From: MWBV01 sp964418095
Lineage (GTDB): Archaea > Nanobdellota > Nanobdellia > Pacearchaeales > GW2011-AR1
Length of the DNA: 17,908 nucleotides
Assembly: GCA_964418095.1 (NCBI GenBank)
Contig: CAYQKM010000010.1
Location: 1 to 17,908, forward strand
Reading direction: 5' to 3'
Of the stretch, positions 15,061 through 17,908 are shown piece after piece (position 1 is the stretch's first letter; the number at the start of each line of letters is the position of its first letter). The translations under genes were made by a program, and so were the position numbers. The notes below the pieces were generated by a model. The model did no database searches, had not been told where the DNA came from, and saw nothing but the letters and a program-made list of their open reading frames with translations.

Positions 15061-15531
15061 GTGGATGTAAATTATGAAAAATCTAGTATAAGAAGAGAGT
15101 ATCCAAAACCTAAGAGTATTATTTTAATTATGCTTATAGTGTTGATTTCTGTTTTAATATTCTACAATATATTTAAAGGATATCTAGAGAATACAGTAGA
15201 TAAAATAGAATCTTATGAGACTAAAATAGATATTAAAATAGTTTCTGTTTATTTAGATGAAGAATTTATTAATGTAACTATAATTAGGAATTCTGGTGCA
15301 GGAAATCTTACTGGGGTGGTTTTTAGGATTGAAGGAAAAGAGATTTCTGAAATATTTATAGAAAAGGGCAGTTTAAATGAGCTTGAAATGGAAACTTATA
15401 AATTAGAGATGATAAGCTTAAAATCTTCAGATGCTATTAAAATATCAGTAACTCCTATATTTATACTCAATGAAGATAAAGAAGTTGTTGGAAATGTAAA
15501 AGATGAGTATAGATTTTCTTGGCTAAATTAA
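15061..15531 (+). CDS. Membrane-anchored extracellular domain protein, paralogue of the next gene's N-terminus
   Basis: A 156-residue protein starting at GTG. A short basic N-terminus precedes one membrane helix (about 19-38), and the remaining 115 residues should lie outside. They look like a beta-rich domain: SYETKIDIKIVSVYL, NVTIIRNSGAGNLTG, and a C-terminal ISVTPIFILNEDKEVVGNV. The whole domain matches the N-terminal part of the following gene. No upstream in-frame ATG is available and the next in-frame ATG lies inside the membrane helix, so the GTG start is favoured; a TATA box at 15029-15042 suits it. There are several possible N-glycosylation sites (NVT, NLT). The function is unknown, probably a cell-surface component. 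Confidence 0.75.
   Translation: MDVNYEKSSIRREYPKPKSIILIMLIVLISVLIFYNIFKGYLENTVDKIESYETKIDIKIVSVYLDEEFINVTIIRNSGAGNLTGVVFRIEGKEISEIFIEKGSLNELEMETYKLEMISLKSSDAIKISVTPIFILNEDKEVVGNVKDEYRFSWLN
15481..15511 (+). repeat. 31-bp exact direct repeat (second copy at 16016-16046)
   Basis: A run of 31 bases, starting gaagttgttggaaatg and ending gatgagtata, is identical at 15481-15511 and 16016-16046, in the same reading frame, where it encodes EVVGNVKDEY. The two copies lie at matching places in neighbouring paralogous domains. Other parts of the domains are much less alike, so the identity suggests recent duplication plus strong selection, or local gene conversion. Confidence 0.8.
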
Positions 15532-15613
15532 CAATGGGGGGTTGAAGAGGTGCCGTTAACTTTACAGCTCAAGATTTAATTAAGTTTTTAAATACACTAT
15601 TCATATATTATCT

Positions 15614-17908
15614 ATGCAGAAAAGAGGGGAATTATCAAGATTAACTGTTAATCTATTAATTGGATTTTTAATATTGTGCTTGGTTGTAATTATTTTTATT
15701 ATTGTAAGAGGATATGTTAATGAGCAAGATAAGTATGAAGTATATACTGATGAGAAAATTGATTTGAAGATTTCACAAGTAAAGAAAGTTGATGATAACA
15801 CTTTAGATTTAACACTTAAAAGAAATACTGGTGAAGGAAATTTTATTGGTTTGAGTTTCTCTGTTACAGATGGAAATAAAGTTGAAGTTGTTAGAATTGA
15901 TTCATCAATGCCTGAAAATGAAACAGGAAACTTTTCATTGAAATTTATTGAATTAAATGCTTCTAATATTAAAAAGATTTCAGTAACTCCTATTTATTTA
16001 GATAAAGAAGGAGAAGAAGTTGTTGGAAATGTAAAAGATGAGTATATTACTCCAAATGTTTGCTCAACTTACTGTCCTCCTAATGCACAGTGTGGAACAA
16101 ATGGGTGCGGAGCACCTTGTGGAAATGGATGTGCAAAAGGATACTCTTGCTTAAATTATAAGTGTATAAAAGATAAAACTTCTTCAGATGGAAGTTCTAA
16201 TGATAATTGTAAAGATACTTGTTCATCTTTAGGATATAAGTGTGGGATACATACTATCTGCGGAAAACAAACAAATTGTGGAACTTGTTCTGAAGGATAT
16301 ACTTGCCAAGTAAATGGAACTTGTACAAAAGATTGTGTTCCTACAACTTGCCAACCTCTAGGAAACCCGTGCGGGATAGTAAGTGATGGATGTGGTAAAA
16401 CATTAAATTGTATAAATTGTTCAGAAGGATTTGATTGTCAGACAAATGGAACATGCACACTTAAACCATGTACAGATACTTGCTCATCTTTAGGATATGT
16501 TTGTGGAAATATGTCTATATGTGGAGAATTAAAATATTGTGGAAATTGCTCAACAGGATATACTTGTCAGGTAAATGGAACTTGTACAAAAGATTGTGTT
16601 CCTGAAACAGATGCTCAGTTTTGTTCAAGATATAAAGTAGAGTGTGATGAGAATATTGGATTAGATAATTGTGGAAATGTAAGAACAGTTTCAAGTTGTG
16701 GAACATGTCAATCTCCTTTAACATGTCATTCTGGAAATTGTACATGTATTCCTGAATCAGTAACTCAATTTTGCTTAAGACTAAATAAACAGTGCGGGTC
16801 TGTAACAGCTAATGATAATTGTGGGGTCTTAAGAAGTAATGTAAATTGCGGGAATTGTCCTTCTCCATACGATACATGCAGAAATAATATATGTGAGTGT
16901 ATTCCTGAAACAGATGCTCAATTTTGCTCAAGGTTAAATAAACAGTGTGGGAATTTAACAGCTAATGATAATTGTGGAAATAGAAGAACAGTTTCAAATT
17001 GTGGAGCATGTAATGATAACAATGTATGTACTACTGATTTATGTAATTTAAATGGTTTATGTACTTATACACCTATACCTGGGTGTTGTTTAAATAATGC
17101 TCAGTGTGGAAGTGGAACTGTTTGTCCTCAAGATTATTGTAATTTAACAGACAATAAATGTTATCAAAATTATCCTGCATGTAAACATAATGATGGGTGT
17201 TGTCCTCCTGGATGTAATTTAGGAAATGATAATGATTGTACAAGATGTACTTCTAATGTTCAGTGTGAAGATAATGATCCATGTACAATTAACCTCTGCT
17301 CTAATAATGCATGCACATTCCAAAAGATAACTACTTGTAACTCTAATGATGGATGCTGTCCATTAGGATGTAATGCTAATAATGATAATGATTGTTCTGT
17401 TACTTGTGGAAATGGGGTAATAGAAAGTGGTGAACAGTGTGATGGAAGTGCATTGGGTGGAGCTACATGTGCTAGTGTATTAGGAACAGGACATGTTGGA
17501 ACACTCTCGTGTCTTTCTCCTCCAAATGGATGTTTATTTGATACAAGTAAATGTTGTAAACAAGAAACAGATACTCACTTTTGCTCAAGATTAAATAGAA
17601 CTTGTGGAAGTGTAACTGCTAATGATAATTGCGGAATTCAAAGAACAGTTTCAAGTTGTGGAACATGTCAATCTCCTTTAACATGTCAATCTGGACAGTG
17701 TGTTTGTACACCTGAAACAGATGCTCAATTCTGTTCAAGATTAGGTAGAGCATGTGGAAGTTTAACAGCAAATGATAATTGTGGAACATCAAGGACAGTT
17801 TCAAGTTGTGGAACATGTCAATCTCCTTTAACATGTCAATCTGGACAGTGTGTTTGTACACCTGAAACAGATGCTCAATTCTGTTCAAGATTAGGTAGAG
17901 CATGTGGA
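15614..17908 (+). CDS. Giant cysteine-rich repeat surface protein (partial, 3' end outside window)
   Basis: The frame is open for 765 codons from the ATG at 15614 to the last base, with no stop. Residues 1-9 (MQKRGELSR) precede a membrane helix (about 10-32). Residues about 40-148 form the beta-rich domain shared with the previous gene. From Cys150 onward about 100 of 616 residues are cysteine, in repeated eight-cysteine modules: an entry module (150-184), three CxxxCSSLGY-type units (199-329), three PETDAQFC-type units (330-480), a different Cys-rich middle (about 490-647) and three more PETDAQFC units (650 to the end). CGNGVIESGEQCDG (598-611) matches the myxococcus-type Cys-rich repeat. 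The protein is probably extracellular and disulfide-rich, perhaps adhesive. A TATA-like tttttaaata lies 25 bases upstream. Minus-strand frames here are shadows. Confidence 0.9.
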   Translation, partial: MQKRGELSRLTVNLLIGFLILCLVVIIFIIVRGYVNEQDKYEVYTDEKIDLKISQVKKVDDNTLDLTLKRNTGEGNFIGLSFSVTDGNKVEVVRIDSSMPENETGNFSLKFIELNASNIKKISVTPIYLDKEGEEVVGNVKDEYITPNVCSTYCPPNAQCGTNGCGAPCGNGCAKGYSCLNYKCIKDKTSSDGSSNDNCKDTCSSLGYKCGIHTICGKQTNCGTCSEGYTCQVNGTCTKDCVPTTCQPLGNPCGIVSDGCGKTLNCINCSEGFDCQTNGTCTLKPCTDTCSSLGYVCGNMSICGELKYCGNCSTGYTCQVNGTCTKDCVPETDAQFCSRYKVECDENIGLDNCGNVRTVSSCGTCQSPLTCHSGNCTCIPESVTQFCLRLNKQCGSVTANDNCGVLRSNVNCGNCPSPYDTCRNNICECIPETDAQFCSRLNKQCGNLTANDNCGNRRTVSNCGACNDNNVCTTDLCNLNGLCTYTPIPGCCLNNAQCGSGTVCPQDYCNLTDNKCYQNYPACKHNDGCCPPGCNLGNDNDCTRCTSNVQCEDNDPCTINLCSNNACTFQKITTCNSNDGCCPLGCNANNDNDCSVTCGNGVIESGEQCDGSALGGATCASVLGTGHVGTLSCLSPPNGCLFDTSKCCKQETDTHFCSRLNRTCGSVTANDNCGIQRTVSSCGTCQSPLTCQSGQCVCTPETDAQFCSRLGRACGSLTANDNCGTSRTVSSCGTCQSPLTCQSGQCVCTPETDAQFCSRLGRACG
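16208..16600 (+). repeat. Three tandem 42-45-residue Cys-rich modules (type 1)
   Basis: Units begin at about residues 199, 241 and 286 of the surface protein. Units 1 and 3 share CSSLGY, GYTCQVNGTC and TKDCVP; unit 2 is more diverged (CQPLGNPCG, GFDCQTNGTC). Each has eight cysteines. The core spacing is C-x6-C-x5(6)-C-x5-C-x2-C-x5-C-x5-C. Confidence 0.85.
16601..17054 (+). repeat. First block of PETDAQFC modules (type 2, three copies)
   Basis: Copies start at 16601, 16751 and 16904, so the period is 150-153 bases (50-51 residues). Each begins PETDAQFC or a close variant and contains NDNCG and a CGxC core. The second copy is the most diverged at its start (PESVTQFC). The third copy loses the standard ending after CGAC and runs into a different Cys-rich region (NNVCTTDLCN). 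Confidence 0.88.
17561..17908 (+). repeat. Second block of PETDAQFC modules (type 2), exact 150-bp period, cut by window end
   Basis: Copies start at 17561, 17711 and 17861, exactly 150 bases apart. Bases 17645-17758 and 17795-17908 are identical over 114 bases, reaching the last base of the window. The unit has eight cysteines in 50 residues. The third copy is cut after 48 bases. More copies may follow outside the window. Confidence 0.92.

Noticed and set aside
15532..15613. The slightly GC-richer stretch with six G in a row, as an RNA element
   Set aside because: No convincing stem pairs with it, and it sits between the two paralogues just before a normal TATA box.
15601..17903. Minus-strand open frames at 15601-15801, 16515-16745 and 17619-17903
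   Set aside because: They are antisense shadows of the surface protein gene. The last one repeats only because the gene's DNA repeats.
16601..17908. CRISPR-like array
   Set aside because: Repeats are 150 bases, in frame with a Cys-rich protein, with no separate unique spacers. They are coding tandem repeats.

Overview
The window looks like a piece of a small-genome archaeon of the DPANN type, closest in feel to the Woesearchaeota/Pacearchaeota group. Coding DNA is very AT-rich. Most genes have an AT-rich TATA-like box about 25 bases before the start codon and little or no leader, as in archaea. Several genes belong to archaeal or archaeal/eukaryotic families: archaeal-type D-aminoacyl-tRNA deacylase, diphthine synthase and a TrmB-type regulator. 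The lineage call is inference from gene style; no marker tree was possible.

Layout. Bases 1-148 hold a tRNA-Ser(GCU) gene preceded by a duplicate of its 5' end. An acidic small protein follows (186-452). A minus-strand block then carries an MFS transporter, dtdA and a small unknown protein (470-3124). Bases 3199-5901 hold small unknown proteins, a PLDc_N-like membrane peptide, a DedA-family membrane protein and an endonuclease IV-type TIM barrel. Bases 5926-8557 hold an unknown tail-anchored protein, a ZIP metal transporter (minus), dphB, and a small unknown gene overlapping the dphB end. Bases 8697-13396 hold a membrane-anchored lysozyme/SLT-like protein, isoleucyl-tRNA synthetase and a TrmB-family regulator. 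Bases 13489-15009 hold two small membrane proteins and a tRNA-dihydrouridine synthase.

The right end (15061-17908) is the most distinctive part. A short membrane-anchored protein is followed by a second gene that starts with a related anchor domain and then runs, without a stop, into a cysteine-rich repeat region of more than 600 residues. This second gene leaves the window still open, inside a nearly perfect 150-bp tandem repeat. It is very probably a giant disulfide-rich cell-surface protein.

The core genes serve translation and its quality control (tRNA-Ser, IleRS, DtdA, Dus, DphB), DNA repair (Nfo-like) and membrane transport (MFS, ZIP). The accessory and surface genes (SLT-domain protein, cysteine-rich protein) suggest contact with other cells. 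Two promoters carry perfect 7-bp inverted repeats astride the TATA box, and one 51-bp divergent gap has a single symmetric TATA box that could fire both ways. Both window ends lie in repeated sequence, so the window may be one whole contig broken at repeats.
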